In this document: positions 1-7,063 of the stretch, in pieces
Layout of the letters: every line of letters begins with the position of its first letter
Position numbering within the stretch: position 1 is the stretch's first letter
NCBI GenBank assembly: GCA_016200825.1
Contig: JACQEA010000187.1
Span: forward strand, 1 to 11,594
Reading direction: 5' to 3'
Length of the DNA stretch: 11,594 nt
Source: Chloroflexota bacterium
Lineage (GTDB): Bacteria; Chloroflexota; Anaerolineae; UBA4142
Notes under the pieces: model-generated
Seen by the model: the letters and a program-made list of their open reading frames with translations, nothing else
Databases searched by the model: none
Told to the model about the DNA's origin: nothing
Position numbers and translations under genes: made by a program

Positions 1-1268
1 CCGCGTCCCAGGACTTGTGCAATCAGCAATTTGCTGTTGAACGCGCGCTCTTCGTGTGGCACGATTTGAAAGACACTCTTGACATCCCAGCCCTCATTGA
101 GCATTGATACTGCAACGATCCACTCCACCTTGCTTGCGGCGTTGTCTACCAAGCGAAGTTTGGGGACGCTGGGCGCGCTATTGTAAACAACAAGCACACG
201 CGCGTCTGCGTCTTCAATCGAGACATCTTTTTCCTCAACCAAAAATTCCTTGAGTTCGCCCGCGACATCTTTACATTTTGCAATCGTCGGCGTAACGATG
301 ATCGTGAGCGGACGGAGTTTACGCTTTTTCAATTTCTTGCGTGCGTCCTCGTGGCGATTGTAGATCAACTGCCATTTTTCATCAGGGTCGTTCGTGCTCG
401 GCATCTCCGCAACATAGTTGACCCATTTGACGTACCGCTCTTCCATCGCTTGGCGGAGTGAGTAACGGTAGATCACATCAGCAAAATAATCGTCACCAAC
501 GTAGCAAGTGCCAGAAACACCGATGATGTAGCGGAATCCGTAATCTGGGTTCAGCAAAAACTCTTTCCATTTTTTTGTATCCGTAGCCGACTCGTTCGCG
601 ATGTGATGCGCTTCATCGTTCAACACAGCAACCCGCGCTCCTTTGCCCGTCAAACTTTCTTGGATAGAAGATTTAACGTGTTTCAGAATCGCATGATAGT
701 TTTCAATGCAGATGCTTCCCTCAGTGATGCTTTGGCTTGCGTTGATGATTCGCGGCGTTGAAATCTTCGAGTCATCTGGCAGAAGATCGCGCAGATCGCT
801 GTCGCTTGCCAGTTCACGGAATTTGATCATCAAGCCGTCTTCAATAGTCGTGGATGGGCAAAGAACGAGAACACGATCAACCACGCTTTCGGCAAGAAGA
901 ATCGCCGCGAGTCCGTACAAAATGTAACTCTTGCCCGTGCCTGTTGCCAAGTCGAGCGACGCGGAGAGTTGATCGGGCAGTTGCAAGTGGCGTTCCATTC
1001 CTGCCCAGGAACCGTAACGCGCTTCCAGCATTGAGTTTGCATCGAAATTTGCTTGGGCAAGCGCGCGCAAATTCGCAGACTCGCCGCCAAGTAAATAGCG
1101 GAGTGCGGTGCGTATCGCGTCTTTCTGGTATTCGCGATTGCCGCACAGTTGATCTATGAACGCTTCGTAACGACTTTCGTCCCACTTGGCGCGGTCAACC
1201 GCAGCGCTGACCTTGAGTATCAAATCTTCGTTACGAAAACTTTGGCGGTCGAGATTGGTAGGCATCAT
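1..1268 (-). CDS. res: Type III restriction enzyme, Res (helicase/nuclease) subunit, partial
   Basis: This is the ATP-dependent translocase and nuclease subunit that cuts DNA in complex with Mod. Reading the minus strand from the ATG at 1268 gives 422 uninterrupted codons to the window edge. Visible motifs are Walker A ATGTGKS at about residue 108, the DEAH box in NDEAHH at about 218, a GVSGT motif III, NEGWDVKSVFQIV (motif V region) and QVLGRG (motif VI) at the edge. Both helicase lobes are therefore present, and the C-terminal nuclease domain, usual in this family, lies outside. The start ATGATG overlaps the mod stop (TAATGATG), with GAGG just upstream inside the end of mod, so translation is probably coupled to mod. 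The family call is strong; nuclease activity cannot be judged from this part. A stand-alone DEAD/DEAH helicase is the alternative, made unlikely by the adjacent mod. Confidence 0.93.
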   Translation of the reverse strand, partial: MMPTNLDRQSFRNEDLILKVSAAVDRAKWDESRYEAFIDQLCGNREYQKDAIRTALRYLLGGESANLRALAQANFDANSMLEARYGSWAGMERHLQLPDQLSASLDLATGTGKSYILYGLAAILLAESVVDRVLVLCPSTTIEDGLMIKFRELASDSDLRDLLPDDSKISTPRIINASQSITEGSICIENYHAILKHVKSSIQESLTGKGARVAVLNDEAHHIANESATDTKKWKEFLLNPDYGFRYIIGVSGTCYVGDDYFADVIYRYSLRQAMEERYVKWVNYVAEMPSTNDPDEKWQLIYNRHEDARKKLKKRKLRPLTIIVTPTIAKCKDVAGELKEFLVEEKDVSIEDADARVLVVYNSAPSVPKLRLVDNAASKVEWIVAVSMLNEGWDVKSVFQIVPHEERAFNSKLLIAQVLGR

Positions 1269-3340
1269 TATTTCCTCGCCGTGCGCTTTTTCGGTTTGGT
1301 TCGTTTGCGTTCGATTCCGAATTGTTCAGTTGGAATGATCTCGCGCGCTTCGTTGCCGTAAATGTCAATGAACACCGCCATCACTTTCTTGCCGACCTTT
1401 TCGACAGGGAACCACGCTTGCCAATCGTCCGCTTGCAATTGTGTCGCGTAAAAAACGTAGTCGAGGTCAAACACCTTGCCATCGTAATCGAGATCAATCA
1501 TGAGCATTGAGAGTGTTTCGAGTCCACCACGCGTGTCTTTGCCGCGCAAACGCGCGCGGCTCTCAAACTTTTTGATTTTCAAGCACGCTTCGGTAAACAT
1601 CTGACCCTTGCGTTTTTTCGCGCTCACTGTCCATTGGACTTGGGGCGGTTGGATGAAATCGAAACCGACCGCGTCCACGGTTTCGTTGACCGCGTTTTCG
1701 TCGTTCGGTTGCTGGAGCGCGGTGAAATCGCGGTGGTGCAGTTCGTTGATGATCGAGTACGGAATCCGCAAGGCGTAAAAGCGCACGTTGTCGAGGTCAA
1801 TGTAATCCTGCTGAAAATCGAACACGCCGCGCGGCGCAATGATGAAAAACTTGCGTCCGATTCTTTTACCGATGTGCGAGTGAATTTCTCGAATCGTTTC
1901 ATCGTCAATTCGCTTGTTGGGGTTAGCGACGTGATTGAACACCAGCACATCGTACCCTTGCCGTGTACCATCGAGTTCGATGCCGCCGATTTTGTGCGGC
2001 TTATCAATACACCCAAAGAGTTGTAGTGCGAAGAAACGCCAGTCTGACCAAGGGAGTTGGCGCAGTTGGGTGAAGTCGTACAGCCCCGCGTTGTAGAGTG
2101 TGAACGGTTTCGGCGCGAGCGGCTTGCCCTTGCTTCCGATTTCAGTTTTGAGATTCAGCATTCGCTTTTGGATGGTATAGATGGCGAGTTTGCCGCAGTC
2201 AATTCCGATCCAACGGCGTCTCAGTTTTTCCGCGACGGCGAGCGTGGTGCCAGAGCCAGCGAACGCGTCAAGGACGAGGTCGCCTGGGTTTGAGGACGTA
2301 GTGATGATTCTCGCCAGAAGTTTTTCGGGCTTCTCCGTTGGATAGTTGGCAACTTTGCTGGACATATGCATTATGCAGTCTGTCCAAATATCTTGAAGGA
2401 GCGCGCCTTGCATATCCCCAAGATATCGCTTGAACTTTGGAACACCATTCTTGTTGAAGACGATACGGCCCTCTTCAAGATGCTTGTTAATGTTCTCCTG
2501 AGAGAAACGCCACATCATGTTTCGCGGTGGATCCAATACCTTTTTCCCAAATCGCATCGGAGTTGCTCTCCCGTGTGCTGGAGCCGCCATATTATCTAGC
2601 AGGTAAAACCTTCCGTCGCCATCATCGTATTTGAAACGTGCCAATTGCTTCTCATCGTATGGAATGTACTGTCTGCTGAATTTCCTCTGACTACTCAAAC
2701 CATAGACGTAGATCACGTCGTGTATCCTTCCAAATTGATATGGATCATTGTGAGCCGCTGATCTCTGCCAAACAACTTCGTTGACAAAATTCTGCTCGCC
2801 AAATATTTCGTCCAATATTGCCTTGATATAATGGCCTTTTCTATAATCCAAATGAACATAGATTGTTCCATCAGTAGCAAGTAATTCTCGGAGAAAAACC
2901 AGACGTTTACGGAGGAACTCAATAAAATTTGCTCCTGCAATTCGATCCTGGTACGCTTTCTGATCTTGTGTGCCGTGAAAGTCTTGCTTCGTCGAAAATG
3001 GCGGATCAATGTAAATCAACCGCGCCCCAGGTGTGCCATCGGCGTTCGTCAGTTTGCCTGCCTTCTTGTACTCTAACAGCGTCTTGAGCGCCTGCAAGTT
3101 ATCGCCAAAGATAAGCATGTTATGCCACGCGTTCTCATCACCATTTCTCCCAAACGTGCTGATAGGTTGTAGCGGCACTGCCATCGTGTTTGCAATGATG
3201 TCCTCTTCGCGTTCCTTGCCATAATACACTAACTCGTATTCGCGTTTCTCAGGCGGAAACAATTCGCGCGCGTATTCGCGCGGCAATTCCTCGCCGCAAC
3301 GTAAGAGGTCAATAATATGCTGGCGCAGTTCGTCATTCAT
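1268..3340 (-). CDS. mod: Type III restriction-modification system, Mod adenine methyltransferase
   Basis: 690 residues. It transfers a methyl group from S-adenosylmethionine to adenine N6 in the recognition site and gives the Mod-Res complex its specificity. The catalytic motif IV YIDPPF is at 110-115 and the AdoMet-binding motif DAFAGSGTT at 358-366. Motif IV preceding motif I is the beta-class order typical of type III Mod. TEKPEKLL (335-342) precedes motif I, as in this family. The region between the two motifs is expected to hold the target-recognition domain. The ATG at 3340 lies 9 bases after the radC stop, with GAGG overlapping that stop and a 7-base spacer. The 3' end overlaps res. 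Bases 2341-3000 (about residues 114-334) are roughly 43% GC by hand count, against about 54% on both sides, which suggests an exchanged recognition domain. No simple repeat tract for phase variation is visible. Confidence 0.95.
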   Translation of the reverse strand: MNDELRQHIIDLLRCGEELPREYARELFPPEKREYELVYYGKEREEDIIANTMAVPLQPISTFGRNGDENAWHNMLIFGDNLQALKTLLEYKKAGKLTNADGTPGARLIYIDPPFSTKQDFHGTQDQKAYQDRIAGANFIEFLRKRLVFLRELLATDGTIYVHLDYRKGHYIKAILDEIFGEQNFVNEVVWQRSAAHNDPYQFGRIHDVIYVYGLSSQRKFSRQYIPYDEKQLARFKYDDGDGRFYLLDNMAAPAHGRATPMRFGKKVLDPPRNMMWRFSQENINKHLEEGRIVFNKNGVPKFKRYLGDMQGALLQDIWTDCIMHMSSKVANYPTEKPEKLLARIITTSSNPGDLVLDAFAGSGTTLAVAEKLRRRWIGIDCGKLAIYTIQKRMLNLKTEIGSKGKPLAPKPFTLYNAGLYDFTQLRQLPWSDWRFFALQLFGCIDKPHKIGGIELDGTRQGYDVLVFNHVANPNKRIDDETIREIHSHIGKRIGRKFFIIAPRGVFDFQQDYIDLDNVRFYALRIPYSIINELHHRDFTALQQPNDENAVNETVDAVGFDFIQPPQVQWTVSAKKRKGQMFTEACLKIKKFESRARLRGKDTRGGLETLSMLMIDLDYDGKVFDLDYVFYATQLQADDWQAWFPVEKVGKKVMAVFIDIYGNEAREIIPTEQFGIERKRTKPKKRTARK

Positions 3341-3349
3341 TGATATTCC

Positions 3350-4090
3350 TCACTGACGTTTCGAAGGAATTGGAGTAAGTGTTTCTAACGCAAGTTCATC
3401 CAGCAATTTCGTGTCAGCGAAACTATAATGCCCGTCGGATATGATGATTAAATGGTCCAGCACCTTGACGCCAATCGGATGACACGCGGCAACGATTTCA
3501 CGCGTTAGTTCACGGTCGGATTCACTTGGTTCTGCCGCGCCTGATGGATGATTGTGTGCGACGATAAGCGCAGACGCGTTTGTTTGCAAAGCACGTGCTA
3601 CAATCGTGCGGATCGGCGGACGCACATTGTCCACCGTCCCTTGCGCGATCAACGCGTCTTCCAGCAACCGCCCTTGCCGATTGAGATAGGCGACGCGGAA
3701 ATGCTCATCGGGGAGTTCGCGCAAGCGCGCGGCGAAATACGCGGCGGCATCTCTTGTGCTTTTCAAAATTGTTTTTTCGCGCGAATTTGGAAGCGAAGCG
3801 CGGCGACCCAGTTCCAGCGCGGCGAGAAGTTGTGCGCGCTTTGCGGAGCCAATTCCTTTGATATCTTCCCATGCCGTCAGCGGCGCAGACATCATCGCTT
3901 GGACTGATCCGAAATGCTTGATCAGTTCATGTCCCAGTTCAACCGCGCTTTTCCCTTGGACGCCAATGCGAAGGAGAATGGCAAGCAGTTCAGCATCGGT
4001 CAGCGCGTGCGATCCGCGCGAGAGGAGACGTTCGCGCGGACGTTCGTCGGGAGACCATAATGCAATGCCTGATAATTTCTGTTTTGGCAT
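3350..4090 (-). CDS. radC: RadC family protein (JAB/MPN metalloprotease-like fold)
   Basis: 246 residues from the chosen start. The N-terminal part (about 28-98) is helix-hairpin-helix-like, with LTDAELLAILLRIG and IKGIGSAKRAQLLAALELG. The C-terminal JAB/JAMM domain carries the hallmark HNHPSG (179-184) and D192 as likely metal ligands. The conserved stretch before it reads IRTIVARAL rather than the commoner PREVF form, a variant also known to me from other RadC groups. The biochemical role of RadC is unsettled: the early DNA-repair link in E. coli was not upheld, and the family is frequent near mobile and defence genes. The frame is open up to an ATG at 4189, but a promoter at 4116-4144 sits inside that extension, so MPKQK at 4090 is taken as the start. 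No clear Shine-Dalgarno is visible. First gene of the radC-mod-res operon. Confidence 0.93.
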   Translation of the reverse strand: MPKQKLSGIALWSPDERPRERLLSRGSHALTDAELLAILLRIGVQGKSAVELGHELIKHFGSVQAMMSAPLTAWEDIKGIGSAKRAQLLAALELGRRASLPNSREKTILKSTRDAAAYFAARLRELPDEHFRVAYLNRQGRLLEDALIAQGTVDNVRPPIRTIVARALQTNASALIVAHNHPSGAAEPSESDRELTREIVAACHPIGVKVLDHLIIISDGHYSFADTKLLDELALETLTPIPSKRQ

Positions 4091-4115
4091 AGAAACTGTG
4101 GCGATGGATGGCTGC

Positions 4116-4144
4116 ATTATATCACTGTGGTGAGTATCATTCAA
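4116..4144 (-). promoter_or_regulatory. Sigma70-type promoter of radC-mod-res
   Basis: On the minus strand TTGAAT (4144-4139) is followed by a 17-base spacer and TATAAT (4121-4116), preceded by TGA, giving an extended -10. Transcription would start near 4109, leaving a leader of about 19 bases before the radC ATG at 4090. It is the only convincing promoter seen upstream of radC, mod and res. Confidence 0.75.
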
Positions 4145-4188
4145 AAATAAAAGTTTGGATTCATGACTACAAACTCGACCAAAGTTCA

Positions 4189-4197
4189 TGGTATAAT
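4189..4197 (+). promoter_or_regulatory. Extended -10 promoter of the PIN-domain gene cluster
   Basis: TGGTATAAT is an extended -10 element with an expected start near 4204. No recognisable -35 lies 16-18 bases upstream, which extended -10 promoters can tolerate. It is divergent from the radC promoter and precedes the broken PIN gene. A read-through transcript could also serve the intact PIN module. Confidence 0.6.
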
Positions 4198-4224
4198 CAG
4201 ATTGAAAAGTCAGAGGAAAACAAG

Positions 4225-4405
4225 ATGCGAGTATATCTCGACACCTCTGTGTTCAGCGTGTTCTATGACCAGCGCGCGCCTGAACGAATGCAAGCAACAA
4301 AAGAATTTTGGGATGTACTCAAGCCATAGCAAGATTTACTCCAGATCAGGCGTGCCCGAAGAGCGTGCAAAAACCATTCGCATCGCGGCAAAGGAACAGG
4401 AGTGA
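4225..4405 (+). pseudogene. Broken PIN-domain (VapC-like) toxin gene, 5' fragment
   Basis: The ATG at 4225 has a good Shine-Dalgarno (GAGGA, 7-base spacer) and opens with MRVYLDTSVFS, the first conserved acidic motif of PIN ribonucleases (D6). It matches the start of the intact neighbour (LRVYADTSVFG). The frame stops after 34 codons, at EFWDVLKP. In the next frame the sequence continues as SKIYSRSGVPEERAKTI up to a stop at 4403-4405. This lines up with the neighbour's TSAVVQNEIESAPDQVREL segment, so a frameshift and probably a small deletion lie near 4320-4345. PIN proteins of this type have about 150 residues and only about 60 positions remain here, so no active enzyme is expected. The alternative is a functional 34-residue peptide, which I think unlikely. 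Confidence 0.7.
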
Positions 4406-4408
4406 AAA

Positions 4409-4876
4409 ATGATCAAACATGCTCTGCGAGTCTATGCCGACACATCGGTGTTTGGGGGAATTGGTGATTCTGAATATGAGCAAGCGAGTCGAACTTTTTT
4501 CGATCAAGTGCGGAATGCGCGTTTTGAGTTGGTAACTTCGGCAGTCGTGCAGAACGAGATCGAATCAGCGCCTGATCAAGTTCGCGAATTATTTGATGAG
4601 ATGCTTGCGGGAGGAGAAATGGTTCCCGTCTCAGAGCAAGCCCTGCAACTTCAGAAGGCATATCTGGAATCCAAGATTGTCACGCCGCAATGGGCGGCGG
4701 ATGCGCTGCATGTCGCGCTGGCAACGGTTAGCCAATGCGCGGTGATTGTCAGTTGGAATTTTAGGCACATTGTCCACTTTAAGAAGATTCCGTTATATAA
4801 TGCAGTCAATACGGTCAACGGCTATACGGAAATTGCAATCCATTCGCCGTTGGAGGTGATTGGGTATGAAGAATAA
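4409..4876 (+). CDS. PIN-domain toxin (VapC-like ribonuclease)
   Basis: 155 residues. PIN-domain toxins are Mg-dependent endoribonucleases that cut tRNA, rRNA or mRNA and are held inactive by a partner antitoxin. The acidic positions expected for the active site are visible: D11 in YADTSVF, E50 in VVQNEIES and D98 in AADALHVALATV. The fourth position falls in SWNFRH (N117), the form usual in this PIN branch in place of the acidic residue of classical VapC. The C-terminal NAVNTVNGYTEIAIHSPLEVI is also typical of the branch. The start has AGGAG with a 6-base spacer. The 3' end overlaps the next gene by 11 bases, a layout common in toxin-antitoxin pairs, here with the toxin first. The RNA target cannot be read from the sequence. 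Confidence 0.88.
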   Translation: MIKHALRVYADTSVFGGIGDSEYEQASRTFFDQVRNARFELVTSAVVQNEIESAPDQVRELFDEMLAGGEMVPVSEQALQLQKAYLESKIVTPQWAADALHVALATVSQCAVIVSWNFRHIVHFKKIPLYNAVNTVNGYTEIAIHSPLEVIGYEE

Positions 4877-5048
4877 GAAATTTGATTGTGTCGAGTTGCA
4901 GGATCGCGGCGCGATGCGCATCTACCAACAGACGGGAAAAATGTCAATTCAAGAGCAATTGACGTACTGGCAAAAGCAGACCCAAGCTTTGCAAAAACGT
5001 CAGCGCGCCGCTCAACAAAAATATTCGAGACAACAGAGAGTACGTTAG
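4866..5048 (+). CDS. Small probable antitoxin partner of the PIN toxin
   Basis: 60 residues, beginning MKNKKFDCVELQDRGA and followed by a charged helical part with SIQEQLTYWQKQTQALQKRQ. I know small proteins of this type (opening KFDCVE, with EQLxYW) as genes directly downstream of PIN-domain genes, usually annotated as hypothetical. The antitoxin role is inferred from that position and from translational overlap. The Shine-Dalgarno GGAGGTGAT (4852-4860) lies inside the toxin gene. It favours the ATG at 4866 over a TTG at 4860. No DNA-binding fold (ribbon-helix-helix or AbrB) is evident, so autoregulation is uncertain. The basic C-terminus and Gln-rich helix could wrap the toxin. Confidence 0.75.
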   Translation: MKNKKFDCVELQDRGAMRIYQQTGKMSIQEQLTYWQKQTQALQKRQRAAQQKYSRQQRVR

Positions 5049-5146
5049 CGACAGCGTTTTTCCACCATGCTCGATTTAGGGCAGACTCGGTGAATGCTCA
5101 ACGCGGTTTGCGTTCTATTGAAATTCTTGCTCCACCAGTTCTATAA
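5048..5146 (+). pseudogene. Relic of the 3' end of a PIN-domain gene
   Basis: One frame without a start codon reads HHARFRADSVNAQRGLRSIEILAPPVL before a stop at 5144-5146. It resembles the usual C-terminus of this PIN branch (compare VHFKKIPLYNAVNTVNGYTEIAIHSPLEVI in the intact copy), with the NA...G..SIEI..PP signature. The stop is followed at once by a strong ribosome-binding site and the next small gene, as expected for a toxin-partner pair. The match is short, so chance resemblance is possible. Confidence 0.5.
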
Positions 5147-5155
5147 GGAGGCACT

Positions 5156-5350
5156 ATGTTTGATTTGGAAAAAATCAAAAGAGAAAGTGGTTTGCCGCGT
5201 GATGTGTTGGCGCGCCTGGAGGCAAAAGTCAAAGCAGAATTCCGCGACGACGCGATGATGTTCGAACTCCATTTTGTCCGCGTCATCACCGCGATAAAAC
5301 AAGGAACACTTTCACTCGATCAGGCATTTGCAGAGCCAGTGCCTGCCTAG
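5156..5350 (+). CDS. Small protein of unknown function, possible orphan antitoxin
   Basis: 64 residues, acidic and amphipathic, opening MFDLEKIKRESGLPRDVLARLEAKVKAEF, which suggests two helices, and ending DQAFAEPVPA. No known domain is recognised. AAGGAGG (5145-5151) with a short 4-base spacer is the strongest ribosome-binding site in this cluster and supports real translation. It lies 9 bases after the stop of the PIN C-terminal relic, so it may be the surviving partner of a lost PIN toxin. That role is inference from position only. The gene ends 46 bases before a strong bidirectional terminator. Confidence 0.7.
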   Translation: MFDLEKIKRESGLPRDVLARLEAKVKAEFRDDAMMFELHFVRVITAIKQGTLSLDQAFAEPVPA

Positions 5351-5373
5351 CAATACGCGCTCTTGAAGTTCAT

Positions 5374-5392
5374 CGCTCGAAAAACCCGAGCG
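5374..5392. repeat. Small perfect hairpin before the terminator
   Basis: CGCTCG (5374-5379) pairs with CGAGCG (5387-5392) across a 7-base loop. It sits between the small gene ending at 5350 and the main terminator and may add to termination or protect the mRNA 3' end. Confidence 0.45.
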
Positions 5393-5396
5393 AAAG

Positions 5397-5430
5397 AAAA
5401 ACGCCCGCGCCTCTCGACGCGAGCGTTTTT
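5397..5430. terminator. Bidirectional Rho-independent terminator between convergent genes
   Basis: The arms AAAAACGCCCGCG (5397-5409) and CGCGAGCGTTTTT (5418-5430) pair at 12 of 13 positions around an 8-base loop. There is a T run on the plus strand and, by symmetry, a T run on the minus strand. It lies between the plus-strand small gene (ends 5350) and the minus-strand gatA (ends 5525) and can serve both. Confidence 0.85.
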
Positions 5431-5433
5431 ATT

Positions 5434-5460
5434 TTCTGTGTACTTCTGTGTACTTCTGTG
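5434..5460. repeat. Tandem 10-base repeat
   Basis: The unit TACTTCTGTG occurs 2.7 times in a row. On the minus strand it reads CACAGAAGTA. It resembles short tandem repeats found between genes elsewhere in such genomes. It lies in the 3' region of gatA after its stop. Confidence 0.8.
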
Positions 5461-5509
5461 GCTGATTTTCTTCGCCATCCGCGATTTGCTATCAGCTTTC
5501 TAGCTACCG

Positions 5510-5544
5510 CCTACTGTTTACTGTCTACTGAATACTGATCACTG
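5510..5544 (-). repeat. Five tandem heptamers CAGTNNN, overlapping the end of gatA
   Basis: On the minus strand the units are CAGTGAT, CAGTATT, CAGTAGA, CAGTAAA and CAGTAGG, exactly 7 bases each. The first three supply the last codons (VISIQ) and the TAG stop of gatA. The pattern resembles the short tandemly repeated repetitive (STRR) heptanucleotide sequences described in cyanobacteria. Confidence 0.85.
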
Positions 5545-7003
5545 GTTTTTTCTTATGCCACTCCGTTGCCTGCTCGTATGCGTACGCGACGCGCAAAATA
5601 TTTTCCTCATCAAACGCGCGCCCCATGATTTGAAAACCAATCGGCAGTCCATCCGCAAAACCGCACGGCACCGAAATCGCGGGGATGCCCGCGAGCGGCT
5701 GCGCGAGTGTGAACAAATCCGCGAGATACATTTGCAACGGATCATCTATCCGCGCGCCGATCTTGAACGCGGTCGTCGGCGAAGTTGGACTCACAATTAC
5801 GTCCACATTTTCAAACGCGCGATCAAAATCCTGCTTGATCAGCGTCCGCACTTTTTGCGCTTGCAAATAATATGCATCGTAATAACCCGCGCTCAATGCG
5901 TACGTGCCTAGCATGATACGGCGTTTCACTTCCACGCCAAAACCCTCACCGCGCGTCGCGCGCAACATCTCCCACACATCAGACGACTCGGCGCGATAAC
6001 CGTACTTGACTCCATCGTAGCGCGCGAGATTCGCGGACGCCTCGGCGGGCGCGATCAAATAGTACGTGGGCAAAGCATAATCCGTGTGGGGCAAATCTAT
6101 TTCGATTGTCGTCGCCCCGAGATTTTCCAAAACGCGAATCGCCGCGCGCACCGCGTCTTCAACGCCTTTTTCGATTCCCGCGATAAAATATTGTTTCGGC
6201 ACGCCCACGCGCAAATTTTTTATTCGCGATTCATGAATCGCCCCAACATAATCTGGCACCGCGCGATTTACCGATGTTGCCTCGCGCGCATCGTATCCCG
6301 CGATGATTTGCAAAATTGTCGCGGCATCGCGCACATCCTTTGTCAGTGGTCCTACTTGATCGAGCGACGAGGCAAACGCGATCACGCCATAGCGCGATAC
6401 GCGCCCGTACGATGGACGCATTCCGACGACGCCGCACAATGATGCGGGCTGACGCACGCTTCCACCAGTATCGGTGCCGAGCGCGAAAAATGTTTCATCC
6501 GCCGCGACTGCCGCCGCGCTTCCGCCGCTCGATCCGCCCGGCACGCGCGCTAAATCCCACGGGTTGTGCGTGGAAAAAAAGCGCGAGTTTTCGGTGGACG
6601 AGCCCATCGCGAATTCATCTTGATTTGTTTTGCCGATCAAGATCGCGCCCGCCGCGTTTAATTTTTCCATCACGGTCGCGTCGTACGGCGGAACAAAATT
6701 GTTCAAGATTTTCGAGCCAGCCGTTGTTGTGACGCCGCGCGTACAGATGACATCTTTGATCGCCATCGGAATGCCCAGCAACGCGGGCGCGTTTGTTTTT
6801 TCGCGCCGATGTTTTTCCCATTGCGCGTCCGCGGCGCGCGCGTGATCCAACGCGCGGTCCGCGACCAATGTGATGTACGCGTTGACACGCGGCTCAACCG
6901 CGTCAATCCGATTCAACACCGCGCGCGTTAGATCGGTGGATGTGATTTCGCCTTTTTGCAAAAATTCGCGGGCGCGATGAATTGTGAGTGAAGCAAGTTC
7001 CAT
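5525..7003 (-). CDS. gatA: Aspartyl/glutamyl-tRNA amidotransferase subunit A
   Basis: 492 residues, normal length. GatA is the amidase of the GatCAB complex. It releases ammonia from glutamine, and the complex uses this to convert mischarged Glu-tRNA(Gln) (and Asp-tRNA(Asn)) to the amide forms. The Ser-cisSer-Lys triad of amidase-signature enzymes is present as K83 (IPMAIKD), S158 (PGGSSGGSAAA) and S182 (TDTGGSVRQPAS), each 4 positions after the S. aureus GatA numbering. The ATG at 7003 opens with MELASLTIHRAREFLQKGEI, normal for the family, but no Shine-Dalgarno precedes it (TAAAGAATTTTT). It follows gatC after a 65-base gap filled by an inverted repeat. The C-terminal VISIQ comes from a heptamer repeat. 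gatB is not within the window. Confidence 0.97.
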   Translation of the reverse strand: MELASLTIHRAREFLQKGEITSTDLTRAVLNRIDAVEPRVNAYITLVADRALDHARAADAQWEKHRREKTNAPALLGIPMAIKDVICTRGVTTTAGSKILNNFVPPYDATVMEKLNAAGAILIGKTNQDEFAMGSSTENSRFFSTHNPWDLARVPGGSSGGSAAAVAADETFFALGTDTGGSVRQPASLCGVVGMRPSYGRVSRYGVIAFASSLDQVGPLTKDVRDAATILQIIAGYDAREATSVNRAVPDYVGAIHESRIKNLRVGVPKQYFIAGIEKGVEDAVRAAIRVLENLGATTIEIDLPHTDYALPTYYLIAPAEASANLARYDGVKYGYRAESSDVWEMLRATRGEGFGVEVKRRIMLGTYALSAGYYDAYYLQAQKVRTLIKQDFDRAFENVDVIVSPTSPTTAFKIGARIDDPLQMYLADLFTLAQPLAGIPAISVPCGFADGLPIGFQIMGRAFDEENILRVAYAYEQATEWHKKKPVISIQ

Positions 7004-7014
7004 AAAAATTCTTT

Positions 7015-7063
7015 AACCGCCAAGACGCCACAAAACATTTTTATTCTTGGCGTCCTGGCGGTT
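7015..7063. repeat. Inverted repeat in the gatC-gatA gap
   Basis: AACCGCCAAGACGCCA (7015-7030) and TGGCGTCCTGGCGGTT (7048-7063) pair at 15 of 16 positions across a 17-base AT-rich loop. On the mRNA this forms a strong stem between gatC and gatA. It could be a partial terminator, an mRNA stabiliser or simply a dispersed repeat; words of the type CCGCCAAGACGCCA recur between genes in many genomes. Confidence 0.8.

Noticed and set aside
1634..2026. Open frames on both strands within mod (1624-2026)
   Set aside because: They overlap the well-supported Mod coding frame and have no ribosome-binding sites or family features.
1268..3340. Phase-variable mod gene
   Set aside because: Many type III mod genes carry simple tandem repeats for on-off switching, but no such tract is visible in mod or its upstream region.
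4091..4189. Upstream extension of radC to an ATG at 4189 or 4117
   Set aside because: The extension contains a promoter with correct spacing (TTGAAT-17-TATAAT), the added residues do not resemble RadC, and MPKQK at 4090 gives a normal length.
1..5350. A larger multi-gene defence island (for example BREX or DISARM)
   Set aside because: Only type III mod-res, radC and PIN toxin genes are present; none of the marker genes of those systems is seen in the window.
5434..5544. CRISPR-like array from the repeats near 5434-5544
   Set aside because: The units are 7 and 10 bases, directly tandem, with no spacers and no cas genes nearby.
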